Of a DNA stretch of 64,000 nucleotides, positions 1 through 11,179 are shown piece after piece. The position numbers were made by a program, and so were the translations under genes. The DNA is from Daedaleopsis sinensis (taxonomy: Eukaryota > Basidiomycota > Agaricomycetes > Polyporales > Polyporaceae), in NCBI GenBank assembly GCA_033807695.1, contig CM066302.1, positions 1,798,001 to 1,862,000 on the forward strand, written 5' to 3'. Position 1 is the stretch's first letter. Each line of letters opens with the position of its first letter. Under the pieces are notes generated by a model, which was not told where the DNA came from, made no database searches, and saw nothing but the letters and a program-made list of their open reading frames with translations.

Positions 1-1023
1 TTGTCTATGTCCGGAAGTGGGAACAAGTCGTCAAAAGAACTAGTCCGCTCGACTCTATGGGTCTATGAGGAAGTTTGCATGAACAAAGCAGGCCTACGCT
101 CGGCACGCACCCGTATTCGCGACAGTAGGATTCGATGTCTTCATAATATCGTCCGGCATTGTACAAGAACCGGGCCGCGATGGCGCCCTCATCACGGTTA
201 GCGTCGAATTCGTCCTGCGTGATGTCGTGGTGCCACGGCAAGTTCCTCTTTGCGTCCATGCACCTTTGGCGAAGATCTGACTCGCGCTCAGCAAACGCAG
301 GGAAGTAGTCGACCAAGAGGTCGGGAAGCGGAGGGTGAATATCGGGGTTGAAGGTCCGCCAGACATGGTGAACGTGCTAGAGTATGAGAGATACAACGTA
401 AGTGATGACTATCTGGTACGCAAGGAAGCGAAACGGAAAGAGATCTCAGTCGGCCAATATTTATCAACGCCGATAGCAGGGGCTATGAGATCATAAACGC
501 ATATCGCAGAAGAAGAGTAAACGAACCAGCAAACAGCAGGCATGTATGATTTGGCGGTAGACGGTCCGTTGAGCATCACGCACGATCGGCTGCCCGATTC
601 TTCTCAGCTTGTCGGCGATGTCGTTGTCAGGTAACAAGGCAGCGAAGAGACCCGAAGAGCATAGGAGAGCGTCGAGGGTGTCAAGAAGACGTTTACGTAT
701 GGTCTCGAGATGTACCAAGAGTCGCAGAAGGCTAGGGATTTCCTGGAGGAGAAAGGAAGGCTGTATAATGTTGCGGATGGCATAGACGACGAGAGAGAGC
801 GGGGGACACGACGTTGTGGGAGCGGATGGCAGGACGTCGTATTTGAGACGCTCTGGTTAACCATCGTTAGTGTCGATGCGCGCACGTTGAGAGGAGCAAG
901 ACAAAGACCGTAGACGCTTGCGTGGATCTTGTGGTCGCCGTAGCTGGCGTCGTCCATCGATTTCACGGTGTCGAGGAGAGCGTCCAGATGTTTGGACGCA
1001 GCCGTTGAGGTGGACTCGGCCAT
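1..1023 (-). CDS. Hypothetical protein, 3' end beyond the window
   Basis: I do not recognise this gene. The chosen start (complement of 1021-1023) opens a 36-codon first exon, MAESTSTAASKHLDALLD.., ending near 916 at a GT donor. A second coding stretch follows between about 860 and 500 with a leucine-rich, helical composition (for example VVYAIRNIIQPSFLLQEIP). After a further intron, a third stretch below about 380 reads HHVWRTFNPDIHPPLPDLLV and then an acidic, aromatic-rich region (WHHDITQDEFDAN, RFLYNAGRYYEDIESY). The reading frame changes only at plausible GT/AG sites. It is divergent from the Bud4-like gene, with about 214 bp between the starts. The exon ends are approximate and the last exons lie outside the window. 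No signal peptide or known catalytic motif is visible. Confidence 0.6.
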
Positions 1024-1237
1024 CGGGGGAGCAGGAGAAAGGAGAGTATCGGAGAGAGAGTGGCGAGAGAATGAAGGAGGAGGACAAAGGAACACGCCCA
1101 CGTGACACGCGCGTTGTTGAACAAAGGACGCGAAGGGATGCGGCGATTCCCACGGTGTTTAAACACGAAGGCCATCTCGGACGCCGACTCCGAGCCCCCC
1201 GCCGCCGTCCCGGTCCCGCCTCTCGTCGCCCGACGCG

Positions 1238-4200
1238 ATGAGCTCTGCCCGTCCCCTCCGCGAACGCTTGCAGTCCAACTCCCCAGATCCCGAGCTCGGT
1301 AGGCCGACGACCCCCCTCCGCATCAACAAGCATTCCCCTCAGCCCCGCCAGGGTCTCTCTCCCCGTCAGGGTTCGTCGCATCCTCCCATCCAGGTCGCCC
1401 GCAGGTCTTCAAACAGCTTCAAGCATGTTCGCGAGAACAACCTCGTCACCAAGTCCCCGTTTCGCACCTTCATCCCCCAAGCTTTGGGAGCCTCCCCCTC
1501 TCCCCGTAGAGTCAGCGGTGAAAAGCGTCCTCGGCCTACCTCAATGCAGGCCTCCGCCGAGAACGAGAAGCCGCTCGGGTTCAAGCGAAGACAATCCAAG
1601 TGCTTCCAAGGCCTCCTACAGAAGGAACCCGTCACCAAGTCCCCATTCCGCCAGCCAACAGACTCTTCGCCCCCTCTAGACGTCCCTCCTCCAGTCCCCC
1701 CCAAGATGAAGCTCGTGTCCGACCTCCCACCGTCTGCGATACCTGTCGCGACCCCTCATCGCGGCGTCTTATCCGACACTCGTAGGATCCATGGCCCCCG
1801 TAGCTATGGTGAGCGCCGTCTGCCTAAGGGTAAAACCGTGACATTCGACGAGAAGTGCGACGTCCTCGAGTTCGAGAGAGACGATTTCATCGAGGAAGTC
1901 TCATACGACGAGGATGGATATGGCTATGGCTACAGCTACGAAGATGGTCGTGACGAGGACACTGAGATGGACGAGAGCTACGACAGTGCCGACCAGGTGG
2001 GTGATGACAGCATCACTGGTATGGTTGACTCTATGCTTGAGGCCACCCGTCCTCATACACCGCCCCGGCGAGAAGACGAAGAAGATGCAGACCTCCTACC
2101 CCCGTCGCCCTCCCCCGCTAAACCTCGCCATCATGCTCTACCTGAGCCAACTCCATCAAGTACGTCTATCGATTCTCCCCGTGAGTACATCTCTATCCAG
2201 ACACAGTACTGTACAGTGACTGATGCTCGCTCCTCAGTTGCTCCGCACCCAGGCTCACCATCTCAAATCAAGGACGAAGATCCTCCGTTCGAAGATTCCT
2301 TCCGGTCCAACGACTCCCTCGACCCGTCCAACCTGTCGATCGGTCATTCCGAAGTATCTCTGATCAACTTGGACAGCCACTCATTGCTCGCAGATGCCGA
2401 ATTCGAAGGCGATGTGCTTTCAGGCGCCTCCTTCGCCCCTATCGCGGTCTCGTCCCCCAGAGCTCGATCTGTCTCCCGGTCTGGAAGCCCACTCGACAGA
2501 TCGTTTGAACGTTCTGTTGATCGGTCGTTCGAAGCCAGGTCGACTCCGGCGCTCACACCGTCACGGTTCAACTCCCCGCGCTCTGGGTCTGGCTCGCCGT
2601 TCCAGAAGCAGCTCTTCAAACCTTCGAGCACTTCCAGCTTAGGTAGCCTGACTGGTCGCTCTCCTATCACACGCGAGATAATCCAAGAACGCATCCGCAG
2701 GCGGAGCGAAGAGTCTCTCATCAGTGCTAGTCGTTCCGCCAGCAGCAGCCCTGCGGCAGCCCAAGTTGTCTCTCAGGATCGCGAAGAAGAGGAGGCAGAC
2801 CCCGATATCTCACGCATAACCGAGCCCGTTTCCGATGTACCTGCCGCCATGCCCTTGATGACGCGCCAGAACGGAACTCACGACGGCGTGTTGTCGATCG
2901 ACCCGGAGCCTCAGCCTATCGACCCCCCACGACCAGCGCTCCCCGAGCGCGCCCACAGTATAGACGTACCCGATATCGCGATGGACGCGAAGCGGGCTTT
3001 TGCTGGGCTCGAGCTGGACTTCGAACACGGTTTCGGACTGGGCGAAGAAGGCATGAGCGTCAGCGCTGGCCTCGGGATCGGTATGGGAGCGCGTGCGAAA
3101 CACAGCAGCATGCACCTCGGCGACGTCAGTGCGCTTGACAAACTGATGGAGGATATGGCGCAGGGCGCCGGTGTCGAGGTCCACGCGAACACATCCATTG
3201 TGTCAGAAGGCCAGTCGTATGCCAGTCTCCACATCGAGGAGGCTACAGCGGGCGTGAAAGCAGCTACTTTCTCCCTACCTGCCATTGTACAGGACGACGA
3301 TGGGATGGGCATCGACATCGACATGCAATCGTCGCCGTACGATGCGCCGATTTCGACTGGGTTACTAGAGTCGTCTCCTGCATCCAGTCCCCCTCCTCCG
3401 CCTCCGCCTGCTAAAGACGCCATACGTGCGCGCGAAGAGCTCATCAGGGCGAAGAGACGTGAGGCGCGCCAGCTGGAGGAGTATTCCGACAGTGGTCTGG
3501 ATTCTCCCGGACCTCCCATGCTTAGTCCGCGACCTGCGCCTGTGGTACGCAGAAGGAGCATGAGCACAAACGATGCGAACGACGTCGTGGCCTCCCGGCT
3601 TCCTCCCTCGCACCGTCGTGCTGCAAGCGCCAAGGATGATAACCTCCTTGACATCACTGCTCTTCGAGGTGAAGATGCGCCTTTGGCCGATACTATCAAC
3701 CGCGAGTTGATGAAACGGGACAACATGAAGCGTACCGTGAGTGGCCATGACACGATCACAACCTTGTCTAACTGTGTTACAGAAATATCAGGTGCGCGAA
3801 CGTACCGAGACCATCTACGCTTCAGCGCCGGACGCACGCTTGACTGCTGGTGATGACGACAGCGACCGCGCTTGGCGCACGATCCGGAGACCTTCAGATA
3901 TGGTGCGTATCTTTCAGACAGGTCTATATACATCATCGTCCTCACTGGTTCGCAGAACGAGTATGCCAAACAACTTCGGGAGTTGCGCGAACTTCAGAAG
4001 TCTAGCAAGGCACACGGCAAGGTTTTCGTCAAGGGTGGGTAAATCATCATTCTTATGGACGTAGGCTGACCCAGCATGTGTTCACAGTCGTTGGGTTGCG
4101 CGCACTCAACGTCCCAGTTCCCGAACAACCTACGAAAGTTACATGCACGTTGAACAACGGAATCCACTTTGTCACGACTCCAGAAACCGATTTTGGGCGT

Positions 4201-5385
4201 GAATGTACCATCGACCAGGAATTCGAACTGTAGGCCGATCCTACTACCATTACGATCGAGATGACTGACATCTGCTGTGCAGCATCGAACACAGTAAACT
4301 CGAGTTCACATTGACGATCAAGGTCCGCAGGGATCCCCACATTGTCGCACAGTTCAAGGCCAATCAACCTCCAGCCTCAACACGCCCTCCGCCACAGCCA
4401 TTACCTCCCCCGGCTTCGAAGGGTGGGCATACTAAGGGTGGCGGCATGCGACACTTCCTTGGACTAGGGTCACCTAAGAAATCCAAGTCTGTCGCGCGTG
4501 CCGCCTCTCCCGTTCCTGTAGTCCCTTCACCCGCGCCCTTCGTTCTCAAAGAGAATCTTGCACGTTACCTGAAACCCGACGGGTCGCTCGGACGCGCGTT
4601 CATATCCTTCAAAGACATCGCGACGCATTGTGACACGCGGCTCATGGAATCGACGTTCCCTCTCATCGGGCAGAAGATAGAGGTTGGGTCGACAGCGAAG
4701 GCGTTGCAGATTGGGGAGATGGTGCTACATATCTTCAGGCTACCGCCTCTGCCTGGCATATCTCCGGAGGAATTGCCGCAGAGTCTCGAGGAATGTCATC
4801 GAGGTCTGGCCCATACGCGTTGGCACAAGCAATGCTACATGCAAGGAACACTCACCCAGTTGGGCGGCGATTGCTCTGTGAGTGAGATGACTTTGCTCTA
4901 AATTTTGGCTCTGAATTGTCCTGCAGACTTGGCGCAGAAGACATCTGCGAATCGTCGGCAGTAACCTCGTCGCTTACAACGACGTGACCAAGCGCGCGAT
5001 TGCAACCATCGATCTTCGGAAGGCGACGTCCCTCGTAGACATAGATGAGGTCAAGGAAGCTCGAAGTCCCAAATCGGCGACCACTATCCCTTCTACTAGC
5101 TTCGATGATTCCGATCCCTGCGACGTCGCTCGCGCGTTCAGATTGTACTTCGGCGCCGAAGAGATCACGTTCTTCGCCGACACGGACAAGGAGAAGGCAG
5201 ACTGGTGCGTAGGAGCTGACTGCCTGTGACGGTTACACTCATCCCTTGCTCTCTGTAGGGTGGCTCTCCTCAAAGCTCTTGTCGGTAGGATTCCTCCCAA
5301 CCCACTCTGGGCTGAGGTCTTGTTCCAGCGACAAGAGCAAGCGAGGCAGGGCGCACAGGCGCCTGCTTCTGGACCCTCACGGTAG
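1238..5385 (+). CDS. Bud4/anillin-like protein with C-terminal PH domain
   Basis: A large multi-exon gene of roughly 1,280 residues. Exon 1 (1238 to about 3736) encodes a low-complexity, Ser/Pro/Arg-rich region with repeated V-T-K-S-P-F-R motifs (NLVTKSPFRTF, EPVTKSPFRQP), acidic tracts and a proline run. After short introns come a coiled stretch (NEYAKQLRELRELQK), then a conserved block (GKVFVKVVGLRALNVPVPEQ, later CTLNNGIHFVTTPE) typical of the Bud4/Int1/anillin group, and finally a PH domain (TWRRRHLRIVGSNLVAYND.., ending ADWVALLKALVG). The stop TAG is at 5383-5385. Known members scaffold septins and polarity or cytokinesis factors at the cortex and bud neck. By inference this one acts at septation sites or clamp connections. 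Internal splice sites at about 3736, 3901, 4033, 4230, 4878 and 5204 are canonical GT donors that restore this frame. Confidence 0.82.
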
Positions 5386-6035
5386 ATTATCCCTCTGTTC
5401 TCAGTTATCAACACACGTCCCTTCAGATCCGCTCCTTACTCTCTGTCGACTTCCTCTCTCCGCCTCCATACTCTCGTTTCACTTGTACCCATACACTACT
5501 TCCTCGTTACACTGATACTGTCGCCTATGTTCCTGCCAGGCTCCTGCGATTCTGATGACGATGACGATCTCGCTCTCGATGAAGTTCATACTGCTATGTA
5601 CCTATGTATCATGACAAATGACATGCCTCTATGATCGTCCCGTTCTTTTTCGTTCTTCGGTCGCTACGACGGGATTGTAGGACGATGCCTGGTCAGTCTT
5701 GGTTGCATTCGGCATTCCAAATACTCGGTGCCTCTCAGCTCTGCCGACTGTTCTACAGCTATAAGTCGTTACTTTGGTACTTCACTGTATCGACAGCGTT
5801 CAACACAGTCACCTATCTTAATGGCCGCGTCGTAGCGAGTAGCGGGTCGCGACGGGGTTATCGACACATTTTTGGCCATGGGCAAAGTGTTCTGAGGCGC
5901 AAAGCGCGCTCATCAACAAGGTGCGAGACGGGGCCACGCAAGCATGATGACGACTGTTGTCTGAATTGTCTCCGACTACAGGGTCAATTGACGACTAGTC
6001 TACCGCTTGTACTAATGCACGTCTTCAACGGTACT
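5386..6035. other. Convergent intergenic region
   Basis: About 650 bp between the stop of the Bud4-like gene and the stop of ATP4. It should hold both 3' UTRs. I see no conserved reading frame, RNA gene or repeat. Longer open frames here do not look like protein-coding sequence. Confidence 0.6.
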
Positions 6036-7381
6036 CTAGATGGCCTTGTTCTTGACGAGCTCTGTGCGAAGATCGTCAGCACGATACCGCCCCAAAGGAT
6101 CACGGACAACTCACGCTCGATCTCGGTCACGGCGCTGGCGAGGATGTCCTTTTGCGTCTTCTCGTTCTGGAGGCCCTTGAGGACAGAGTCTACGACGCTC
6201 TTGACGAGCTCCGCCTGCTCGCTCTCCTTCGCCTGCTGTTCGAAGCGCACCCAGCTGTCGAGAACCGCCTTGACCTCGCTCGCGAGCGCGACCTTCTGGC
6301 GCTGGACGAACGCCTCGGACTCGAGCTGCGCGGTCTCCTGCAAGATAGCGGCGCGTCAGGCACTTCGCTTAGGGTTGGCAACAAAGGGGACGTACCTTGG
6401 AGAGCGCGAAGAGACCCTCGGTGACGGAGACGACATCCTTCATCTGCTCAACAGACTGGATGCGGTCCTTGACGACCTGGGTGTGCTCGGTCCGGGACGC
6501 GTTGAGAATGTCGCGGACACGCTTGACGTGGCCCTCGGCCCAATCCCGGTAGGGCTCCTTCGCAGCCTGAAGGGAATACCTGGTCAGCTTCAATCCGATA
6601 TTTCATAGTGTGTCCGAAGAAACAGATGCGGGACTGTCGGAGAGCGTCACTTTGCGCCAACCTTCACCGCGGTCGCGACAGACGACGAGAGATGGGTGTA
6701 ATCCATCCAAGCGACCTCATATTGCTCCTGCCGGCCGCGCAGAAGGAGGTCGCAGCCCATGAAGAGTCAAGAAAAGAGACAGAAAGGAGACGAGGGGTTG
6801 TTGGGCTTGTGAGAGAGAACATTGACTGTACGGGCGAGCGTGACTGCTCCACGGGGATCACGGAGGTGATAATGTCCAGTGTTTATGACGGGGTATAGGA
6901 TTCGGAAGAAACAACTCGTTGCTAGAAGTAAAGCGCACCTTGTAGATGAAGCTAATCAGGATGAAGAAGCCAGCAGCGATGACGGTCTCCTCGTTCACAA
7001 CGTAGAGCTCCTGTGAGATGGCGGTAGCCAAAAGACCCGTGCCGAGGACTACTGAGCCGGTTTTCGTGACGAGGCTGGGGGAGGAAGGAAGGGTGTTGAT
7101 GATTTCCGCGGCGCGCTCTTCCGGTGGAGGCTTGGAGGAGCTGGCCATCCCGCGGCTGCAATACACACAGTCCACACAAGCAACCCGTCAGCAACTGCAT
7201 GAACGACGCGACATCAGTGACAACTCACGCGGCGAGCACCCGAGGGACAGCGGAGGCGGCCTGCGGCCGAAGTCTGGCAGCTGAGACACGTCCTGTGAGT
7301 CACTGCACGCACAGCAAGATTGTAGCGTAGCACAGGCGTACCTGATGCCCGGAGGGAAGAGACGGCGATCCTGGAGGCCAT
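6036..7381 (-). CDS. ATP4: Mitochondrial F1Fo-ATP synthase subunit b (subunit 4)
   Basis: Encodes the peripheral-stalk subunit b of mitochondrial ATP synthase. The spliced product is about 246 residues, the usual fungal length. Exons 1-2 give a positively charged matrix presequence (MASRIAVSSLRASG, RVSAARLRPQAAS..). Next come the processing region ARGMASSSKPPPEE and the two-span membrane hairpin (LVTKTGSVVLGTGLLATAI, VIAAGFFILISFIYK). The helical stalk follows: EPYRDWAEGHVKRVRDILN, QMKDVVSVTEGLFALSK, ETAQLESEAFVQRQKVALAS, and the family-typical end EIEQLVKNKAI. A GTGAGT..CACAG intron just before the last codons is needed to reach that terminus. The start is the complement of 7379-7381. One intron (6567-6938, 372 nt) is much longer than its neighbours and contains a hairpin. 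The gene is head-to-head with the aldo-keto reductase. Confidence 0.93.
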
Positions 7382-7862
7382 GGACGATGAGGGTGAGGTG
7401 CTGGCGGTCGGTGCACACAGCGAGCAACCTCTTCACCAGCGCTTCCACCGTGGGAATCACTCTCCGAAATCTCACGAATGCCCCCGGGCCGCGAGGTCCC
7501 GGCTCTTGCCCAAAGTTAAACCACCTTGAGGCCTCCCTGGCCTCCCCTGGCCTCCCCGATGCCTTGCCAAGATCATGCAAGTCCTCGCGTTCTGAACACA
7601 ACGGCGACGGTCACGAACACGAAGATCTAGCTATTGTAGACTCTCGTATTGACGGACATGTCGACGTCGGCCCGTCGGTCACTGTGCGGTCTGGTGGCCT
7701 GACCATGCGGTCATGGACATATGGAGGCGGCGGACCGACGGGCGGGGATGGGTACGCCATCCGGTTCCACCATGCCAGGGATCCATATAAGTAGGCCACA
7801 AGCAACTCTCCGTCAGCTTCTCTTCCCTCGCTCTACCTGCGTTATCCGATACACTCTGCACT
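7382..7862. promoter_or_regulatory. Divergent promoter of ATP4 and the aldo-keto reductase
   Basis: About 480 bp separate the two divergent start codons. The half near ATP4 is GC-rich, with repeated CCTCCCTGGCC/CCTCCCCTGGCC blocks around 7530-7556. On the reductase side a TATA-like element sits at 7786-7791. No other element can be named from sequence alone. Confidence 0.5.
7786..7791 (+). promoter_or_regulatory. TATA-like box of the aldo-keto reductase gene
   Basis: TATAAG within CCATATAAGTAGG, about 75 bp upstream of the ATG at 7863, a normal spacing for a fungal TATA promoter with a short 5' UTR. Confidence 0.5.
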
Positions 7863-9176
7863 ATGGCCGCAGACATACCTAGCTTCACACTCAATTCCGG
7901 ACACAAGATGCCCTCGGTCGGCATGGGGTAAGTCCTCAGTCCTCTATTCTAGATATCGGGTGCGCGTGCATCTCCGTACTGTAATGTTTAGTTGACCGAA
8001 TACACTGTGTACTGTCAGTCTCACCCTCATTCCATAAGTGCTGGTTGGGTCCCTCTGGAGGAGGTGATGTCGTCGAGCAAATGTGCAAGACGGCATTAGA
8101 GGTAAGACCCTTCCCCCACGTCCTAATCCATACCTCAGGCATCGTTTACCGATCGTAACTATATAGCTCGGATACAGGCACATTGACACGGTACGCGCGG
8201 CTGTGGGCGAAGCGTTCTCTGGCTCTACTAAGCAGATAACCAGGCTTACGGATACTTCAACGAAGAGAAGGTCGGCAAGGCGATCCGCGAGTCCGGTATC
8301 CCGCGCGAAGAAATCTTTGTGACCACAAAGCTCCCGAACCACCACCACCACCGCGTCGCGGACTCGCTGCAGGAGTCTCTGGACAAGCTCGGCCTGGACT
8401 ATGTTGATCTCTACCTCGTGCACTGGCCCCAGGCGTACACGGAAGACAACAAGCCCATCCCGCACGACCAGAGTCCGACGTACGTCGAGACATGGAAGGA
8501 TATGGAGAAGCTCGTAGGCACGGGCAAGGTCCGGTCCATCGGGGTCTCCAACTTCTCAGTCAAGCTGCTCGAAGTGTTGGCGAAGGAGGCATCGATCGTA
8601 CCTGCTGCCAACCAGGTTGAGATGCATCCGTGCCTCCCTTCTGTCGAGTTGAAGCGCTATTGCGACGAAAAGGGCATCGTCGTTACTGCGTACTCGCCCC
8701 TTGGTGCGTCCATGACCACATATGGACATGGACTCTCTGGCCGTCTCAACCGAGCTCTTGTCCATAGGTCGGCCGAAGGAGTATGACGGCAAACCCGTCT
8801 TTCTAGATGACCCAGATGTCCAACGGATCGCCAAGGAGCACGGCGCATCTGCCGGCCAGGTTGCCTTGAGCTGGGGAGTGCAACGGGGCACGGTCGTTAT
8901 CCCAAAGAGCGAGAATCCCGAACGAATCAAGCAGAACATCACGGTGCGTGGATTCTTACTTCACTCACAATCGCTCGTTCTCCACTGATCATGCCTGAGT
9001 AGCTCGTACCCCTCTCTAGCGAGAACATGGCGGTCCTCGACGCGATTCATAAGAAGCCCGGCATGCATCGGTCGTTGCTCCGTTACCACTCGTATGCAGA
9101 AGATGGAACGGTCCTGGGATGGACGTATGAGCAACTGGGATGGAACATGGCCAAGGGAGGTATTGTGGTTGAGTAG
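7863..9176 (+). CDS. Aldo-keto reductase (Gcy1-like, NADPH-dependent)
   Basis: An AKR-superfamily (beta/alpha)8 oxidoreductase, expected to reduce aldehydes or ketones with NADPH in the cytosol. The catalytic tetrad is visible: Asp and Tyr in HIDTAYGYFNEE (formed across an intron), Lys in EIFVTTKLPN, His in YLVHWPQ. Cofactor-binding motifs are GVSNFSVK, NQVEMHPCL, VTAYSPLG and GTVVIPKSENPERIKQNI. It ends MAKGGIVVE with stop 9174-9176. Exon 1 (MAADIPSFTLNSGHKMPSVGMG) has a strong GTAAGT donor after 7927. However, no canonical acceptor joins it in frame to the clearly homologous CWLGPSGGGDVVEQMC starting at 8039. The only AG there (8037-8038) is off by one base. Either the splice is unusual or there is a sequence error or lesion. 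The other introns are canonical. Confidence 0.87.
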
Positions 9177-9208
9177 CGAAACGGGGTATATAGTACAAGT
9201 TCCTATCT

Positions 9209-11179
9209 TCAATAAGTACCTCGACGTACGTCCTTGCTAGTGATGCGTTGACACTGGGGTGCACTGCTGAGTGTTGTTATCGTCGGTTGCCTCCTCAATC
9301 CCGTCCCTCCAGGCTGCTGATAGTACCCTTCGAACCTAATATCCAGCTCGTACACATCCGCCGTCGATATCTCCGCGTTCACAGAGCACGGGTAGCTGAA
9401 CGCAAGCCGTACCTGCTTCTTCCCTCTGGTCCCAAAACACGCACGTGCGTTCCTCCAGGACTGGACGAACATCGACTCGTCCAGGACAACCTCGGAAGCG
9501 GCATCCAGAAAGGGTATCGGTAGGGCACGCTCCTTCGTCTGTGCCCCGGGGCTCCCAGCGCCGAGGAGCGAATCGAGCTCCTTGTCGAACCGGACGCACG
9601 CCCAGAGCTGGGCGGTCTGGGTTGCGCTTGACACATCAAGTGGAGACACCCCGAAGTGCACCGTGAAGGACTCGAAGCCGACGAAGGAGACGCTGCGATG
9701 CTCTCTTGAGCTCTGCAGACGGAATCCATTGTCGGGAATATGGGGCACGATGTACCCCATCTTCCGGAGCCTCTCTATGCTGCGGTTAGAGAAGACGAGC
9801 GTGCAGGGCGGCTCGAAGAAGACCATGGATGATGTAGAGGAAGACTCTGGCTCGGTGCGGGGAGTGCGTGTCCTCGCCATGTTGCCCGGTTGCGAGTGGA
9901 CATGGATTTCTCGCAGAGCTGGCTGCACCGTCGTCCGAAGCCAGCCGTCGCCGAGGAGTGGACGGCATCTCGCTACCTGCTCCTTCATCGCGGACAAGGG
10001 CAGGCGCGTAGCGCGATAGTAGAGGTTGCGTCGCCCGCCGCGGGCGATGAATCCCCCGACGTAGTACTTCGTGCTCGTGCTCGTCTTCGGATGAGACCTG
10101 AGGTAGAGAGCAACGAGACGGCCCTGGGCGTCCTCGCATGCGAGCAGGGCGAGCGCAGCGTCGACGGAGGATGTTTGGGCCACAGGTATCATGGGAAAGG
10201 ATGTGCGAATGCCGAGGCCAGTGGTTGTGTACTCGGGCACGGTTTCGCGGATGTCCAACCGCTTGGCGAAGTCACGGTAAGACACGGGGCGGATGTCGGC
10301 GCATCCGGTGAAATCGGCTGGAGATGAAGCAAGGAGCGTTTCTGAGTAGTAGTGAGGCTCGTAGTCGTGCTCCTGGGCAACCTCGACGAATTTGCCCGAG
10401 TCGTAATCTGTGAGTGTGCGTCCCCAAGCGAAGACGCTCTGGTCAGGGGATTTCTTGATGATCTCCTCCTGCAGGCGGATGAAGGCATGTTTGCCTTCAC
10501 CGTAGATAGTGGGCATGTAGACTCCGAACAAACCCATGAGGGAATAGGCCTCGTCCTCCACTCTCGACGTCTTCCGGCCTGCAGCCCATGAGAGGCGACA
10601 AGCGACGCTAACATCGTCCAGAGAGCGCTTATGGGTAAGAACATGGCGGTCGATGCCTGTAATATCCTCAAGCAAAGGAGCGAGCCGCCACTTGGTGCCG
10701 ATGACCTCCCAGTCGGATGCGAGGAAGATGACCGAGTGTGGTGCGATGAGTTCCTGGAGAGTCCACCCGCGCTTGAACCAGCTGCTGTTGCGGAATGGAG
10801 AGCCGAGTGCGCTAGGGTTCTCGCGATGTGCGACGTCGTAGAGATATGCGTAGCACATTGCAGCGCCGCGGTACCAAGTGTACATGGAGTTGATAGCCTC
10901 TGAGAGCTCGGTGCTGTTTGTCTTGTCGATACAGCAGGTGTCGACCCACAACCAGCGGAAGCCATCGCGACGAGCACGGGCACAGGCAGCCCTGATTTTC
11001 TGAGATGATTTGCGGAGAGCACTGCGTAGCGCGCTACGAGAGCTGTGGGCCGGAGTGCGAGGAGTATCCTGGAAAGTCTGTTCACGATCGCCCCAGACGT
11101 GCGACAGGGCGGCATATGAAACTTCGGAAGGGTTGGAAAACCGTTGCAGCTGGATCTTCTCGGTATGTAACAGCCACAT
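9209..11179 (-). CDS. HET-domain protein (heterokaryon incompatibility family)
   Basis: A single-exon gene of 656 residues. The first ~110 residues carry the HET domain: AALSHVWGDREQTFQD, then FRWLWVDTCCIDKTNS, ELSEAINSMYTWY, CYAYLYDV and the family hallmark WFKRGWTLQELIAP (about residue 140). The conserved accessory block follows (RLSWAAGRKTSRVEDEAYSL, MGLFGVYMPTIYGEGKHAF, RLQEEI). The C-terminal ~350 residues have no WD40, ankyrin or NACHT signature but are shared with the second HET gene in this window. HET domains are known to trigger cell death in fungal non-self recognition, and a remote relation to TIR domains has been proposed. The role here is inferred. The gene is divergent from the Drs2-type ATPase, with 658 bp between starts. 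Confidence 0.9.
   Translation of the reverse strand: MWLLHTEKIQLQRFSNPSEVSYAALSHVWGDREQTFQDTPRTPAHSSRSALRSALRKSSQKIRAACARARRDGFRWLWVDTCCIDKTNSTELSEAINSMYTWYRGAAMCYAYLYDVAHRENPSALGSPFRNSSWFKRGWTLQELIAPHSVIFLASDWEVIGTKWRLAPLLEDITGIDRHVLTHKRSLDDVSVACRLSWAAGRKTSRVEDEAYSLMGLFGVYMPTIYGEGKHAFIRLQEEIIKKSPDQSVFAWGRTLTDYDSGKFVEVAQEHDYEPHYYSETLLASSPADFTGCADIRPVSYRDFAKRLDIRETVPEYTTTGLGIRTSFPMIPVAQTSSVDAALALLACEDAQGRLVALYLRSHPKTSTSTKYYVGGFIARGGRRNLYYRATRLPLSAMKEQVARCRPLLGDGWLRTTVQPALREIHVHSQPGNMARTRTPRTEPESSSTSSMVFFEPPCTLVFSNRSIERLRKMGYIVPHIPDNGFRLQSSREHRSVSFVGFESFTVHFGVSPLDVSSATQTAQLWACVRFDKELDSLLGAGSPGAQTKERALPIPFLDAASEVVLDESMFVQSWRNARACFGTRGKKQVRLAFSYPCSVNAEISTADVYELDIRFEGYYQQPGGTGLRRQPTITTLSSAPQCQRITSKDVRRGTY

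Noticed and set aside
2911..3969. Long minus-strand open frame (about 350 codons) opposite the Bud4-like gene
   Set aside because: It lies antisense to a well-supported exon and only mirrors its codon bias; no family motif.
5631..6608. Plus-strand open frame of about 325 codons
   Set aside because: Its second half is antisense to conserved ATP4 exons and the rest is 3' intergenic.
10189..11115. Alternative minus-strand frame inside the first HET gene
   Set aside because: The overlapping frame encodes the conserved HET domain; this one is Ser/Thr-rich out-of-frame translation.
9209..11179. Reading the HET genes as NLR/STAND receptors
   Set aside because: No NACHT/NB-ARC P-loop or repeat domain follows the HET domain in either protein.
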